Shown here in pieces: positions 31,883 through 44,073 of a DNA stretch of 64,000 bases. The notes under the pieces were generated by a model. That model saw nothing but the letters and a program-made list of their open reading frames with translations. It was not told where the DNA came from and made no database searches. The number at the start of each line of letters is the position of its first letter. The stretch's first letter is position 1. The stretch is from Mitosporidium daphniae (lineage: Eukaryota; Microsporidia). Made by a program: the position numbers and the translations under genes. The DNA is taken from the NCBI RefSeq assembly GCF_000760515.2, contig NW_013546289.1:33905-97904 (forward strand). Direction: 5' to 3'.

Positions 31883-33075
31883 ATGTTAAATTCAGCCAAA
31901 GCCGAAACTGATACTATTAATAGCCATGTCACCTCCTCAGCCAACATGGAAAATATATCCGAAAATATCCACGCAAATATACCCGAAAATATATCCGAAA
32001 ATATCCTGTTGACATCAAAATGCATCCTCCCCGACAATCCAATAGAGGTCAACGGCTACGATTTTAATGACGGTCTCAACTGGAATGCTTTTTTTAGCTC
32101 GTTTCAGACAATGGGATTCCAGGCATCCCTCTTTTACGAGGCGTGCAAAACTGTAGACGAAATGGTCAGTAGACATTTTAAATTTTAGATTCAAAAAAAA
32201 AAGGAAAATCCCTCTTTTAAGCTGTTCCTCGGATACACATCTAATATGGTCTCGTGCGGTAATAGAGAGATCATCCGGTTTCTTGTTGAACATAAGCTTG
32301 TCGACGTTCTTGTCACAACTGCCGGCGGCATTGAAGAGGACATTATAAAGTGTCTTGGCCCAACTCTTTTGGGCGAATTTGAAGCCTCCGGAGAGAACTT
32401 GAGGGCCAGAGGTCTCAATCGGATAGGAAATCTGCTGCTACCCAATTCAAATTACTGCGCCTTTGAGGAATTTCTTAATCCCATTCTTGATGAATGCTTG
32501 GACACCCAAGTTCGGGTCGTAGGAGAGGATGCAGACACTGACCTCAATCTCGACAGAACTCTATGGACGCCTAGCAGGTTTATACGGAAACTTGGAGAAA
32601 AAATTAACAATTCTTCCTCCATTTATTATTGGGCCTACCGGAATGACATTCCGGTATTCAGCCCGGCCCTCACAGATGGCTCAATTGGAGATATGATGTT
32701 CTTCCATTCCATAAAGAGAGGAGGCCTTGTACTAGATATAATTCAAGACATCAAACTGCTCAATGGAATTGCCATAAAGGCCGAAATGACTGGCATAATT
32801 ATTCTGGGCGGCGGGATCCCTAAACATCACATTTTCAATGCGAATCTTATGGTACTTTCATCTTCTAACTTTTGCAGAGAAACGGAGCCGACTATGTTGT
32901 CCTCATAAACACTGGAAACGAGTTTGAGGGGAGCGACGCTGGAGCCAGTCCGGACGAAGCCAAGTCGTGGGGAAAGATCAAGGCCGCTGCTCGTCCAATC
33001 AAAGTACATGGAGAGGCCTCGATACTGTTTCCTCTTTTGGTTGCTAATACTTTTGCAAAAACAATTAATTTATAA
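31883..33075 (+). CDS. DYS1: Deoxyhypusine synthase
   Basis: Exons: 31883-32164, 32189-32851, 32878-33075, giving 380 residues. Introns are 24 and 26 nt; the second has ctaac 9 nt before its acceptor. It transfers aminobutyl from spermidine to a lysine of eIF5A, using NAD. Conserved blocks: [67 protein letters not shown]. The catalytic lysine is in SWGKI (residue 348 here). The N-terminus has a short ENISENI-type repeat (residues about 23-41), not part of the enzyme core. Confidence 0.96.
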
Positions 33076-33205
33076 AATTTTAAATTATCCGCAAAACATA
33101 GAAAGTTGACTACTATGTGTAGGACTGGAATTGGAATTAGGATAAGGAGAATTGTATTTTGCAATGATTCCGAATAGTGTTTACATACATGCCATTGTCA
33201 GGTCC

Positions 33206-33674
33206 TTATTGTTGAGATAGTTTCTTTTCCAGAAACATAGACCGCGCCTTTTCTACGGCGGCAGCTTTTCGTTGCTGTAAACTTTGATGGCGGAGTATGG
33301 GGTCGTCATACCATGTATGGTCGGGCTGATTGGTTGGATGGAACTTGCTATCAAGACCAGTGCCTTGATAGGCTTTGGTGTTTTGAGACTCTCTTTTTGC
33401 ATTCATATCAAGCAAGGTTGAGATTGTTTTTTCGAGAGACCCGGAACTCTTCATCAACAACGCCCTTAATTGCTCCTCTTGCAGCGACGGAAACATTCGA
33501 CAAAGAGTCTCTAGGGAGCGCTCAAATTCGGCGGGGTTGGCGTTGTATGTGGTGTTTCCGGCTAAAATAAAAGCTCAACACGCCATACATACCTGAGTTG
33601 ATTATTTTAGCAGCCAAAGTATATACAGCAACGGTGGCAGCAATAAGCAGGGGAAAGATAAGAATAGTCTCCAT
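33206..33674 (-). CDS. CUE1: Cue1-like ER protein: N-terminal membrane helix plus CUE domain
   Basis: Exons: complement 33674-33593 and 33561-33206, joined over a 31-nt intron, giving 145 residues. Residues 1-25 form one membrane anchor (METILIFPLLIAATVAVYTLAAK). A CUE domain follows (LCRMFPSLQEEQLRALLMKSSGSLEKTISTLLD), with the ubiquitin-binding MFP and LL motifs. The C-terminal 35 residues are a charged helix. This order matches yeast Cue1, which anchors the conjugating enzyme Ubc7 at the ER for ERAD. Cue1 itself is longer (203), so the C-terminal Ubc7-binding region may be reduced. Confidence 0.75.
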
Positions 33675-33726
33675 GTTGAAAAATTCAACGCCAAATTATT
33701 TTATTTAAATTTAATTTACTTTACAA
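33675..33726. promoter_or_regulatory. 52-bp divergent promoter Cue1-like / Rpt4
   Basis: The start codons lie 52 bp apart. The segment is A/T-rich and includes atttaaatttaattt. Both products serve ubiquitin-dependent degradation, so co-expression would make sense; that is inference. Confidence 0.5.
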
Positions 33727-35068
<1,342 letters not shown>

Positions 35069-35249
35069 TTTTTAATGGAACGCAATCGGCTGAACTGAAA
35101 TCAAACCAAAAATCAAAGCAAAAATCAAATCAAAATTATTACTTTCAATTTGAAACAATAAAATCGGACCCAACCAAACCCAACCAACACAATGCAGTCC
35201 AAAAAATTAATTTAAGATTCACAGCCGTCCCAAAGCAAAAAGTCTATTA

Positions 35250-37850
35250 ATGCCAAAAAATGCAAGGGGCTTTCATAGAATTTTGGGAGCCTTAACGTGG
35301 TCAAGACTGCGTTCTGCGATTAATGCCACTTCGAATACTAGACCAAGCATGCGTTTCCTTTCGACTTCTGCTGTGTTTTCGACCGACCATATTCCAGAGC
35401 ATCTTTCGCCAAGCGGGCGAATATATGGAAAGTTGATTTCGCCGGAAGAAAAGTCAAAATTGATTCTCGAAAGTAATAAGGCGTTCACGGAGAAAGACAC
35501 CCTTTCTTCACAGATTAGCCGCATAAGGCTAATTAAACAGTACCACCTAGTAGACGACCCAAAGGCTCTGGAAGTAAATGTTGCATTGTATTTTTCACTG
35601 AGATCGATACCTTTTTCGGAAAAAATTTCCCTTTCCGGAACGTACATTCATTTCCACATGTGCAGATCGCTTATCTTGAATCTTCCCAGATCGCTTATTC
35701 TACCGGTGTTCCTTTTTACAATCAATGTTTTACGTACCTTGGTATCGACAGATGGCATCGTCCCTTCTGCTCAAGCCATTTCGACATTACTTTTGGCCCA
35801 AGGCGGTGCCCACAGCAACCAAGCGGGGCCTCTTTTGTCAAAGGAGAGAATCAGTGAAATGTTTGGCCTGAAAAAACGAGACATTGAGCTGTTTACTGGC
35901 TTTTGTCAAATTGTTTCCGATACCTATGTGGAAACGGGGAGCTTGCTCGAATTTTATTCCATTTCGCTGCTGTTTCACAGGGTATCGCTGTATTATGAGC
36001 CGAAAAATTGCACCATCAATGGGCCCTCAAATTGGCTTCAATTTGCCTCTAGTTTTGCCTGCGGAATTTCGCATGATATTGGATTTGACTCTTGCTCATT
36101 TGTCATTCCTACTTTGCTGGATGCAATTGGACTTATTCAACAGGTGATCCCACTTGGCTGTGTACCTGGCGAGAAGAGCCGCGATGCTCTGATCTCCATC
36201 TATGGCTTGACAACGGCAAACATTATTCTTTTGTACAATTCTGCGCTGCGCCAATTTATTAAGCTTGACTCTTTTGTTCAAGGACGCACCCTTTTTGAGT
36301 TCCTAAAGGAGTGTAAGAGCCAAAATCATGCATACGATGCAAGGAAAAAATTGACATCAATACCTTGCTCCCCTAACGTTGAGACGTTCAAGCTTATTTT
36401 TTCGCTGTATATGCATGAGGGCGTGGTCTCTGGGAACATAAAAGATGCAATTCACGTGTTGTACACAGGGCTCGAGTTGCTTTCATATCCCCTGGATTTG
36501 TGTGTACATGCCACCAAGCTGCTGTTTTACACGCGGTCTTTGGAGGACATTAAAGCCCTTTATTTGAGGGTTAAAGCCGCATCTCCCGAGGTATGTAAAC
36601 ATGTGTTGTTTGAGAACACATTCTTATCTTGTCTGTCCACATCTAAAGGAATCAGTAGCACAGAGAGGCAGTTGGTCCGAGATATCTCTGAAATTGTGCT
36701 TTCAAGTTCTGGAAAAACCCAAGCCATACATTCGTCAAACACGTCATTTCTGATCGGCATCTTATACAGATTCAATAGGAGGGCATTGGGCGATTACATT
36801 AACCATTTGCCACTGTCCTTTCTCTCGGACTGCCCCATGTTTTTTTCATACCTGATCAAGCTGATGGTTATCGATGCATCGCACAGGCCTTTTCTCCTTT
36901 CCCTGTTGAATGAGAGATTTAGAATATTTGACTCATATCCGGAGGGTTCTGCATATATCGACTATCGGTTGGGTGCAATTTCGTCCCTTTTTTCAAGGAA
37001 CCATCCACAGATTTCTGCTCTTCTCTATTATTGGGAAATCTTTGACAACCGGCAAACAAAACCTTTTGAGGACACCCATGTGACCGGGTTGTCTTTGGTC
37101 CTTAAAAAGCCCAAGACCAGTTTGGAAAGACCCATGCTGAGGTCCAGTGCTCACTATTATTTGATACGAACCCTATATCTTGAGGGAAATTCTTCTGGAA
37201 TATTGGCCTACTTTCTGTACTTTATAAAACGATCGAGGGAAGGTCGCCAAGTCTGCTACGACTGGATTTCCAATCGCACGCTCGACTTTGTCGTGTGGTC
37301 TCTTACTAAGGAGCATGAGTGGAATCACCTTTGTCGTCTGTTGAATTATTTTTCCAACTCTGGCGATGGCGGTGGATTTGGCGGCGAACCCATTTCAGAC
37401 CCATTTGAAGCTTCAAAAACAAATTCCGATGCCATTGGTAATGAAAACTTTGCGCACATGGAGTGTACAAAAAAGTTCAAAGCCCCTCTATTCGTAGGGA
37501 GCAAATATTCGATGCTGGTTCCACGGCTTTACCAGCAATTCAAAGATCAAATACAGAAATATCCAGGAAACTCTTCACCAATCCATACACTTTATCCGGG
37601 AAACGCCATGTTTGGCGCCGATATCATCCTATCTAGTGAAGAGAAACGCACGTTAAAAGAGCTCTTGGATCGTTATTCTACCGTCAGGGAGCTTAGAAAG
37701 GATGTTCTTGGAAATGGCCTGCATTTTCTTCATCTGAACTGCAACATTGGGGCATATTTGAGGTCAATCCTAAGCATTCCAGCAATTTTTATCGACTTTT
37801 GCGAGCAGATGGAAAAGCATCACAAAGAGCTGCATTCTCATTTGGCATGA
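35250..37850 (+). CDS. 866-residue protein of unknown function with mitochondrial-type presequence
   Basis: A long intronless frame from ATG to TGA. The first about 45 residues are basic, hydroxylated and free of acidic residues (MPKNARGFHRILGALTWSRLR...), which suggests mitochondrial import. The rest is rich in leucine, serine and helices, with repeated helical pairs (for example AIHVLYTGLELLSYPLDLCVHATKLLFY) reminiscent of PPR or helical-repeat organelle RNA factors. No diagnostic motif was found. Being intronless among intron-rich neighbours fits the split pattern of the window. Confidence 0.75.
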   Translation: MPKNARGFHRILGALTWSRLRSAINATSNTRPSMRFLSTSAVFSTDHIPEHLSPSGRIYGKLISPEEKSKLILESNKAFTEKDTLSSQISRIRLIKQYHLVDDPKALEVNVALYFSLRSIPFSEKISLSGTYIHFHMCRSLILNLPRSLILPVFLFTINVLRTLVSTDGIVPSAQAISTLLLAQGGAHSNQAGPLLSKERISEMFGLKKRDIELFTGFCQIVSDTYVETGSLLEFYSISLLFHRVSLYYEPKNCTINGPSNWLQFASSFACGISHDIGFDSCSFVIPTLLDAIGLIQQVIPLGCVPGEKSRDALISIYGLTTANIILLYNSALRQFIKLDSFVQGRTLFEFLKECKSQNHAYDARKKLTSIPCSPNVETFKLIFSLYMHEGVVSGNIKDAIHVLYTGLELLSYPLDLCVHATKLLFYTRSLEDIKALYLRVKAASPEVCKHVLFENTFLSCLSTSKGISSTERQLVRDISEIVLSSSGKTQAIHSSNTSFLIGILYRFNRRALGDYINHLPLSFLSDCPMFFSYLIKLMVIDASHRPFLLSLLNERFRIFDSYPEGSAYIDYRLGAISSLFSRNHPQISALLYYWEIFDNRQTKPFEDTHVTGLSLVLKKPKTSLERPMLRSSAHYYLIRTLYLEGNSSGILAYFLYFIKRSREGRQVCYDWISNRTLDFVVWSLTKEHEWNHLCRLLNYFSNSGDGGGFGGEPISDPFEASKTNSDAIGNENFAHMECTKKFKAPLFVGSKYSMLVPRLYQQFKDQIQKYPGNSSPIHTLYPGNAMFGADIILSSEEKRTLKELLDRYSTVRELRKDVLGNGLHFLHLNCNIGAYLRSILSIPAIFIDFCEQMEKHHKELHSHLA

Positions 37851-38022
37851 AATTGAGCAAATGATTTCCACAATTATGGCATCTTTGATCGCAATCGGCT
37901 GTACATTTTAATCCTTTTTCCGCTCGTAATTTATCAAAGTATGACGAGTGGAGCAAAGAGGGAAAGAGGAGGAGGAGGAGGCAGATTATTTATTAAATTT
38001 TAAGAATAAAAAGAATTAATTT

Positions 38023-39191
38023 ATGAGCCATCCTGAGGACCTTGAACAACCGACAGCCTCCCCTGCTTATGCAAGCTCGTTCGAACAAGTGGAACTACCG
38101 CAAATAGCTGTTCCGGATAGGTATCCTAAATCTAGGGTGTCTTGTTTTTGATAACTTTTGTAGTTGTCGCTATTGAAAGTGCCGCCGTTCATGACACTTG
38201 AGCCACAGGCTTATGAAACGGAGACTCTTCAGCTCCAAGACGTCACACAATTCGAAGAAGAAGATCAGGCTGTCGCCTCTGCACGTGTGGCTTCCACTGT
38301 GCGTTGGAAACTCGCCAAGGACATTGCCCACGTCTCCGATTTTACATACAAGGTTTGGAGTACCTGTTTACCGCCGCTAGGTTTGATGGTGCGTATTTCT
38401 AACATGGCATCAGGACATGCTATCCAATGCCAATCTTGTGCAGTGGTCCGACAATTCATACTCAATTGCAATTGGGTCCGAAATTTACGATCTGAACATC
38501 CATCCGGTGGGGAATGAAGAGCATCTTCATATTTTTGCGCAGCACCAGGCTGCGTTGTTGATGGAGGATGTTGGCACGATTACAGAGAAAATGTATCTTC
38601 GCTCAATTAGCGCATCGTCGTCGTCGTCGTCTTCGTCGCTCACAAGCCGTATGGCCAGAGCCCATTCGGAGGCAAAGGTGAAGATGGCGTTCATGCCTCA
38701 GGATCCAGAGGCAGCCCGTGTCGAGCTGGAAAAGGTTATTTCTGGATTGTTTCTAATGTCAGGTTGCCTTGGAAAAACACAGGCTTCGCCAGAAACAGGA
38801 GGCGGAACAAAGGAAATACGAGCAGCGGCAACTGAAAAAAGAGACATCAACATATCGTACTCCACATCTTACAAAAGATTGGCTTGAAAGTGATGGGGCT
38901 AAGAAGAGAACGGCCCGTCAAAAAGAGGATGACGGGCATGACGTTGAGGACGATGAAGACGAAGACGAAGACGAAGAGGATGAAGATGTGGAAGATGATG
39001 AAGACGAAGAGGATGAAGAGGATGAAGAGGATGAAGAGGATGAAGAGGATGAAGAGGATGAAGAGGATGAAGAGGATGCGGAAGAGGATGCGGAAGAGGA
39101 TGAAAGCGACTCATCCGAAGACGAATCGTTAGAAAAACGCGATCTACCCAGACGGAGGGCCGTACTGAGCGATGATGACGATGAACGCTAG
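38023..39191 (+). CDS. LEO1: Paf1 complex subunit Leo1
   Basis: Exons: 38023-38136, 38164-38388, 38414-38734, 38763-39191, giving 362 residues. Introns are 27, 25 and 28 nt. The Leo1 core is recognisable: LSLLKVPPFMTLEPQAYE, STVRWKL, SNANLVQWSDNSYSIAIGSEIYDL, then KHRLRQKQEAEQRKYEQRQLK and TKDWLE. The complex travels with RNA polymerase II and supports H2B ubiquitination. The second intron is the least sure: GTTTGG at 38353 or GTACCT at 38361 could give shorter versions of the loop before SNANLV. The C-terminus is a very acidic repeat tract. Confidence 0.88.
38943..39110. repeat. GATGAAGAG coding microsatellite in LEO1
   Basis: A purine-rich tract, with about eight near-perfect 9-bp units between 39012 and 39078 and degenerate units on both sides, encodes an almost pure Asp/Glu stretch. 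Acidic tails are normal in Leo1, but the DNA-level regularity marks a length-variable locus. Confidence 0.9.
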
Positions 39192-39394
39192 TTATGTTAT
39201 ATATTTGCGTATCCAAAATGGAAGAAAGATCAAATAAATGTGGATATCAAAATTTTGTCTCCTTATACACAGCTACGAAATCGGGGCATTCTTAAAAGGC
39301 GATCAAAGGAGCCAGATATTCTGGATCTTATGCTGAATGGCTAATAAATCGAACACCATCTGGTTTCGATGTGTAAGTGCAGCTCGGTTTCTGT

Positions 39395-40968
39395 TTAATA
39401 GTTATATTTCTCGCAAAAATCGGCGTGGAACTTCTGTAAAGCCCCGGTGAATTCGGAAAAGAAGGACTCCTCAGGCAGAAAAGTAAATCGCAAATGGTAT
39501 GTGTTTGAAGCTTGACCAAATCCAGACCCATTGACAGTGCACTATGAAGTCATAAAAAACAAATACAATTCCGGTTGCTCTCAAAAGCTCCAACGCATAC
39601 AAAGTGTCGGGTTCCAATTCCAAGCGCCGGGCCTCCTTCAGAAACGCTTTTGGAAATGAAAATTTGGGGAACAAATAAAGAGCTCCCTGAGGCCTGGCAC
39701 AAGTAACCCCTTCCATTTTATTAAGCGCCTCTGAAAGCATTTGTGCCCTTCTTGCAAGCGATTCTAAAATTATCAAAGCACCATTTACCTTTGATTGCCG
39801 TGATTTCCTGGACGTGTTTCTCATATTCACTGTCCGCATCAGGCGTTAGGGGATCAACCATCAGGCCCAGCATAACTTGGCCATCGATCGCTGAGCAAAG
39901 GGAAATTGACATAAGCTTGTAAAACTGGCTCAGGATTTCTTGGTCAATGTTTGTGCATGCGACATATCCTCCCCGCTTTCCGCACTCGCCAAGCAATCCC
40001 TTTGACGTGGAATGGAACGAAAATATTTCCACAGCATCCAGAAGAGCCGGATTTTTACGCGAAGCCGACAAAAGCGCCTTTCTGGCAGAGCAAAATTGTA
40101 CCTCAGAATCCCAAACATTGTTCTGATAAACCTCATCGGAAAGCAGCACTAGACGCTCATTCAGACAAAATTCGATGATATCTTCCAGATCTGCACAGGA
40201 GAGCACATTTCCTGTTGGGTTTCCTGGATTGATGATACAAAGAGCCCTCACATCGACTCCGCGCCCTCGTGCTTCGGTCAATGAGGTTTTTAGAGCTTCA
40301 AGGGAAAAGGTCCATCGGCCAAATCGCTCCGCTGGCTCCTGCAGCGAATAAAAAACCGGAACGCCATGTAGCAGAGAAATGGACGCAGAATAGAGAGGAT
40401 ATTGCGGCTTCGGGATTAATACGCCGACCGAGCGATCGCTAATAACCAACGAAAGCACGGACTGGATGGCAGATGACGCACCATTTGTCAGGAAAATATG
40501 GTCTGGATCGCACGAAACGGAGGTTTCATCTGGGGCTGTCGAGAACGAGTCGCGCTTTTCAATAAAGGACGCAATCAGTTTTCGGATGAACAGGTGCCCT
40601 TGTGAGTGCGAATATGCGCCCATACTGTTTTTTAACTGCGAGCGATAAAAAGACGCTCGTTCATATACGGCTGGAGCAAATAGATCGGATATCTTTTTGG
40701 CATTTGAAGTGCCTCCAAGCGCATCAAAAGACTCCATCAATGCAACAACCTTTCGATAAAAGGAAATCGGGGGCTGATTGAGGGCCTGGGGATTGCCAAC
40801 GTTGCAGGGCAAAATGCGCTTAAACGGCAAGTTTGAATTTCCGGCTTCCAAAAGCCTCTTGAGCCTTTCGCTCTCAATGGCTATCTCACCTCGTACTGCA
40901 TATTCTGAATGAAGGATGCCCTGTGAGAGCTTTGAAGGGATAAGAACACGTCCTCGTTTTAATGTCAT
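39395..40968 (-). CDS. ALT1: Alanine aminotransferase (PLP fold type I)
   Basis: Exons: complement 40968-39789, 39763-39567, 39541-39395, giving 507 residues (human ALT1 496). Both introns are 25 nt. It interconverts alanine + 2-oxoglutarate and pyruvate + glutamate. Blocks: EYAVRGEIAIESERL, CNVGNPQALNQ, GAYSHSQGHLFIRKLIA, FLTNGASSAIQ, INPGNPTGNVL, SDEVYQNNVW, the PLP lysine in FHSTSKGLLGECGKRGGY near residue 320, RPQGALYLFPKF, and the C-terminal ATGICTVNGSGFGQ. No presequence is obvious, so a cytosolic location is likely. Confidence 0.95.
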
Positions 40969-41244
40969 GTTTTTTCTTCAAGTTCTAAGCGCTCAAAGAT
41001 CACTTTGATGAGAAATCGTAGCTTTGGGTGATGTCGCCAATGATTATGTGTGTGAGTGCAAACCAAAAAAGGACAATATCACACCAATAGCACAATTTTA
41101 AATTCATTAAAAGGTGGCAAATACCCGTTTAATTTGGCTGCCAACGGAGTCCTGAACTTTTAAAGCTCCCAGTGATTAATTGTTTTACATCACGAGCCAA
41201 ATTGCAATTTATTTAGTGAAACATTTGTCATAGTTACGGTGAAA

Positions 41245-42285
41245 ATGGCTCTCCCTCATACTGTGGCCGCGGCTGTCATCATCTCCGACTGCATTGACGA
41301 GAATGCGCGCGTCAGGCAGCAATGTAGATTTGCATCTCTGTTTAGTATCGAACCGTCCTATATTGGAGTGAGCTCGACACACCCGGAACTAGAGGCGGCC
41401 GGTCACTTGGTTGACGTTCTTGATGCCCATCGCCTAATGACACCGTCTTCGAGCGGAAATTCGACGCCAATCCAATCTTCGCTGTCGAAGCTTGCAAATG
41501 CCTCGCACAATCAAAAAGATGCCTCCTCCCCATTCACTGCTGTGATTATTGTTAATGTCGCGCCCAGGACGGAATCCATCAAAAAGCGATGGGGAAATGG
41601 GCCACCGTTCTGCTTTTTCGCAATTAGCGGCGTCCTTGTTGTCAGCACGTATTCCCAGCTTATTTTGTCGCTATTGTTTCGGATTCTAAAAAGGGAAAAC
41701 AATGCCTCGCTGCCTCAAATTCACGTCATGAAAACGCAAGCTGTCATTCAGCACGCTGCAAATCAGAATTGGATCCCACTTGACGAGGCCAATAGAATTA
41801 TCAACACCCAATTCAGGTCCTATGAGTTTGTCCCGCTCGCTGCGTATTGGATAGTTACACGAGGAGGCTCCAGTGCCATCCCACATGACCTGGCCTCGAT
41901 TTTGGAAAAAGAAGGTCAAGACCAGTGTGAGCAGGAGCATCAAGAAGAGGGTAAAAGAAATAATCAAGCAGACGATAAGAGTCTAAACCCATTCATTTGG
42001 TTTATCGACAATTTTGGAAATTGCAAGACTTCTCTTCTGCCAGAGGACATTGATTTTATGGAAAACAGGATTTACTCTGTCACGCTAGAAAACAACCAAT
42101 CATTAATCATCAAAGCCTGCGGCATCAAGAGGCTATCAGATGCTGTCCCATTGGTGCCAACTGTTCTCGTTGGTTCATCTGGATATAAGAATTACCGGTT
42201 TTTAGAGTTGGTTATTAAAAACGACAATTTTTCCAACAAGACTAGAGCCTCAATTGGCCCCTTTTCCATTTCTTTGGATACTTAA
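41245..42285 (+). CDS. Possible SAM hydroxide adenosyltransferase-like (DUF62) protein
   Basis: 346 residues, intronless, starting MALPHTVAAAV. Segments recall the SAM hydroxide adenosyltransferase / fluorinase family: an opening strand VIISDCIDENARVRQQCRF, VIIVNVAPR...WGNGPPFCFF, VLVVST, and above all FIDNFGNCKTS near residue 253, like the family's IDxFGNxxTN C-domain motif. The canonical catalytic ISDFGxxD start is changed (ISDCIDE), and a Gln/Glu-rich insert precedes the C-domain. The match is from memory of motifs only. If right, it would hydrolyse or remodel SAM; otherwise it is an unknown soluble protein. Confidence 0.45.
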   Translation: MALPHTVAAAVIISDCIDENARVRQQCRFASLFSIEPSYIGVSSTHPELEAAGHLVDVLDAHRLMTPSSSGNSTPIQSSLSKLANASHNQKDASSPFTAVIIVNVAPRTESIKKRWGNGPPFCFFAISGVLVVSTYSQLILSLLFRILKRENNASLPQIHVMKTQAVIQHAANQNWIPLDEANRIINTQFRSYEFVPLAAYWIVTRGGSSAIPHDLASILEKEGQDQCEQEHQEEGKRNNQADDKSLNPFIWFIDNFGNCKTSLLPEDIDFMENRIYSVTLENNQSLIIKACGIKRLSDAVPLVPTVLVGSSGYKNYRFLELVIKNDNFSNKTRASIGPFSISLDT

Positions 42286-42382
42286 GGCATCCACCTTAGA
42301 CGAGCCAACCATTGATTGGCCGAGAGCCTTAACACAGTGATCAATTTTGAGCATAAATTTTTTTGCTTATTGGTACTAGATA

Positions 42383-43858
42383 CTAAATTTTAATGATGTA
42401 AGTGCATACGGCAGAAACAGATCCAATGATCAGGTGTAATATTCCAGTAGCAAGGCACACATAGGCGAGAACTTTTCTCATCGGCTTCTCGTCGATAAGG
42501 CCTTTTTCCATGCATTTTAAGGAGCACAGAGCAGGAATGGTAAACAAAATTGATGATCCCGATATTGGGACGAAAAAGTCAAAAACAGCCAGCACGGAAG
42601 GAAATAAAATTGCACACATGCAAGAAATAAATACAAGAATACCAGCTTCAATGGTATGCCTTTGGTTCTTTGCATTGTCAAATTTTTCTTCTAAAAGATC
42701 AATTTTCCCTCGTGGAAAATTGGTGGACCCTAATGACGATGGCGGAGCTGCAGAAATCTTTTTGAAAGCAAGTCTCCGGTTGTCGATACTTTTAATGACC
42801 TCTCTGATTAACCAATCTAAAGACAACCTTGCAGGCCAGTGGATAAGAGGAAAAGTAACAATATTTACCAGCACGACAAGGATTTGAGCTAGCAGATAGA
42901 AAGGATTTTGCTTGAGCAAGATGTAAGAAATAGAGTCTTCACATGCAGAGCCAAAGTGAAGATATCCAAACGTAGTCGTCAAAATGTAGAAGGTAACAAT
43001 GACAAATTGACTGCGAAATAGTAATTTTGAGCGACGAGATGCTGTAGGGCTTTCCATCTCTGAGATCAGAGGAAGAATTGAGGGGTGATTGATGTACGCC
43101 AGCATGAACGTATTAAAGGCAGACATCAAAGCAAGGCTAAACTTGAAGTACGAAATATTTGACGAGACCAATCCGAGGCCGGGGTAGATTCCAACAAGAC
43201 CCCCGTTAATCCAAGAATCGTAAAAATAGTCAAAAATCGTCAGGAGGGAAAGGTAAGTAACGCAAATCAGCCCCATCACAGAGACAAACGAGAGTTTGGA
43301 CAAATTTTTCAAAAGACAAAGCGGCAGAATCACAAAAAACGAAAGGATCACCGTAATGATTGTGGGATTGACGAAAATAGAGTGTGAACTTACCCCCAAG
43401 GACATGATAAAGTTGTACGCGAAAATTCCGTTAAGCTTGATGTACGCAATCATTGGGGTGAATAAAAGCAACAGCTGCAAAATGACGATCGACGTTTCCA
43501 CAGACTTTCCATAACACCTGCTGGAGAGCGAGATGTAATCAGAAACGCCAAGTGTACTCATTTGTGACAAAAGAAGCTGCGGAACAAATGTAACCGCTGC
43601 ACAAAAGACAATCAGCACAAGTCCAAGTATAAGGCCACAATGGTTCATCGCCTTGGGTAGGAAAATCATACCACACCCTATGGTTGTTTTGACCAAATTA
43701 TAGCCAGTACCGGAAAGCGAATTTAGAGGTTGCTTTTCCTGGATCAATCGTTGAGATGCAGAAATTTCGTCTGTATTTGGCTGCTTAAACTGCGGAGATG
43801 ATTTTACTGCAATATTGCTGGCTCGAGCGGGCCCTTTCTCGACATCAAGTGAAGGCAT
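42383..43858 (-). CDS. AAAP-family amino-acid transporter (SLC38/Avt-like)
   Basis: 491 residues, intronless. After a polar N-tail the first helix carries the family start (SLSGTGYNLVKTTIGCGMIFLPKAMNHCGL). About eleven hydrophobic helices can be counted, with a 45-residue polar loop near residues 350-395. In fungi such carriers sit in the vacuolar or plasma membrane and move neutral amino acids. Substrate cannot be told from sequence. Confidence 0.88.
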   Translation of the reverse strand: MPSLDVEKGPARASNIAVKSSPQFKQPNTDEISASQRLIQEKQPLNSLSGTGYNLVKTTIGCGMIFLPKAMNHCGLILGLVLIVFCAAVTFVPQLLLSQMSTLGVSDYISLSSRCYGKSVETSIVILQLLLLFTPMIAYIKLNGIFAYNFIMSLGVSSHSIFVNPTIITVILSFFVILPLCLLKNLSKLSFVSVMGLICVTYLSLLTIFDYFYDSWINGGLVGIYPGLGLVSSNISYFKFSLALMSAFNTFMLAYINHPSILPLISEMESPTASRRSKLLFRSQFVIVTFYILTTTFGYLHFGSACEDSISYILLKQNPFYLLAQILVVLVNIVTFPLIHWPARLSLDWLIREVIKSIDNRRLAFKKISAAPPSSLGSTNFPRGKIDLLEEKFDNAKNQRHTIEAGILVFISCMCAILFPSVLAVFDFFVPISGSSILFTIPALCSLKCMEKGLIDEKPMRKVLAYVCLATGILHLIIGSVSAVCTYIIKI

Positions 43859-44028
43859 TAAACCAAGATGTATTGTTTTTGAAATTATTAACGATGAGCC
43901 AATACATTTAGCGGAATGAGTAATTTAATGACTAGTCTTAAATTTTAATTGTCGTGACACATCATCACTTGAGCCCCAACAATCCTTACAAAACGAACAC
44001 TTTACAGGGCTAGTAAAATATTTAACGA

Positions 44029-44038
44029 GGGGGGGGGG
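44029..44038. repeat. Homopolymer G10
   Basis: Ten consecutive G residues lie in the 215-bp gap between the amino-acid transporter start and the SF3B4 3' end. It is unusual in an otherwise AT-rich spacer; sequencing length error is possible here. Confidence 0.8.
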
Positions 44039-44073
44039 TACTTTTTAATTAATATTACAAGCTACTCTGGTGA

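Noticed and set aside
33211-33570. Plus-strand frame at 33313-33570 over the Cue1-like gene
   Set aside because: The minus-strand CUE domain and membrane anchor are recognisable, while the plus frame has no family features.
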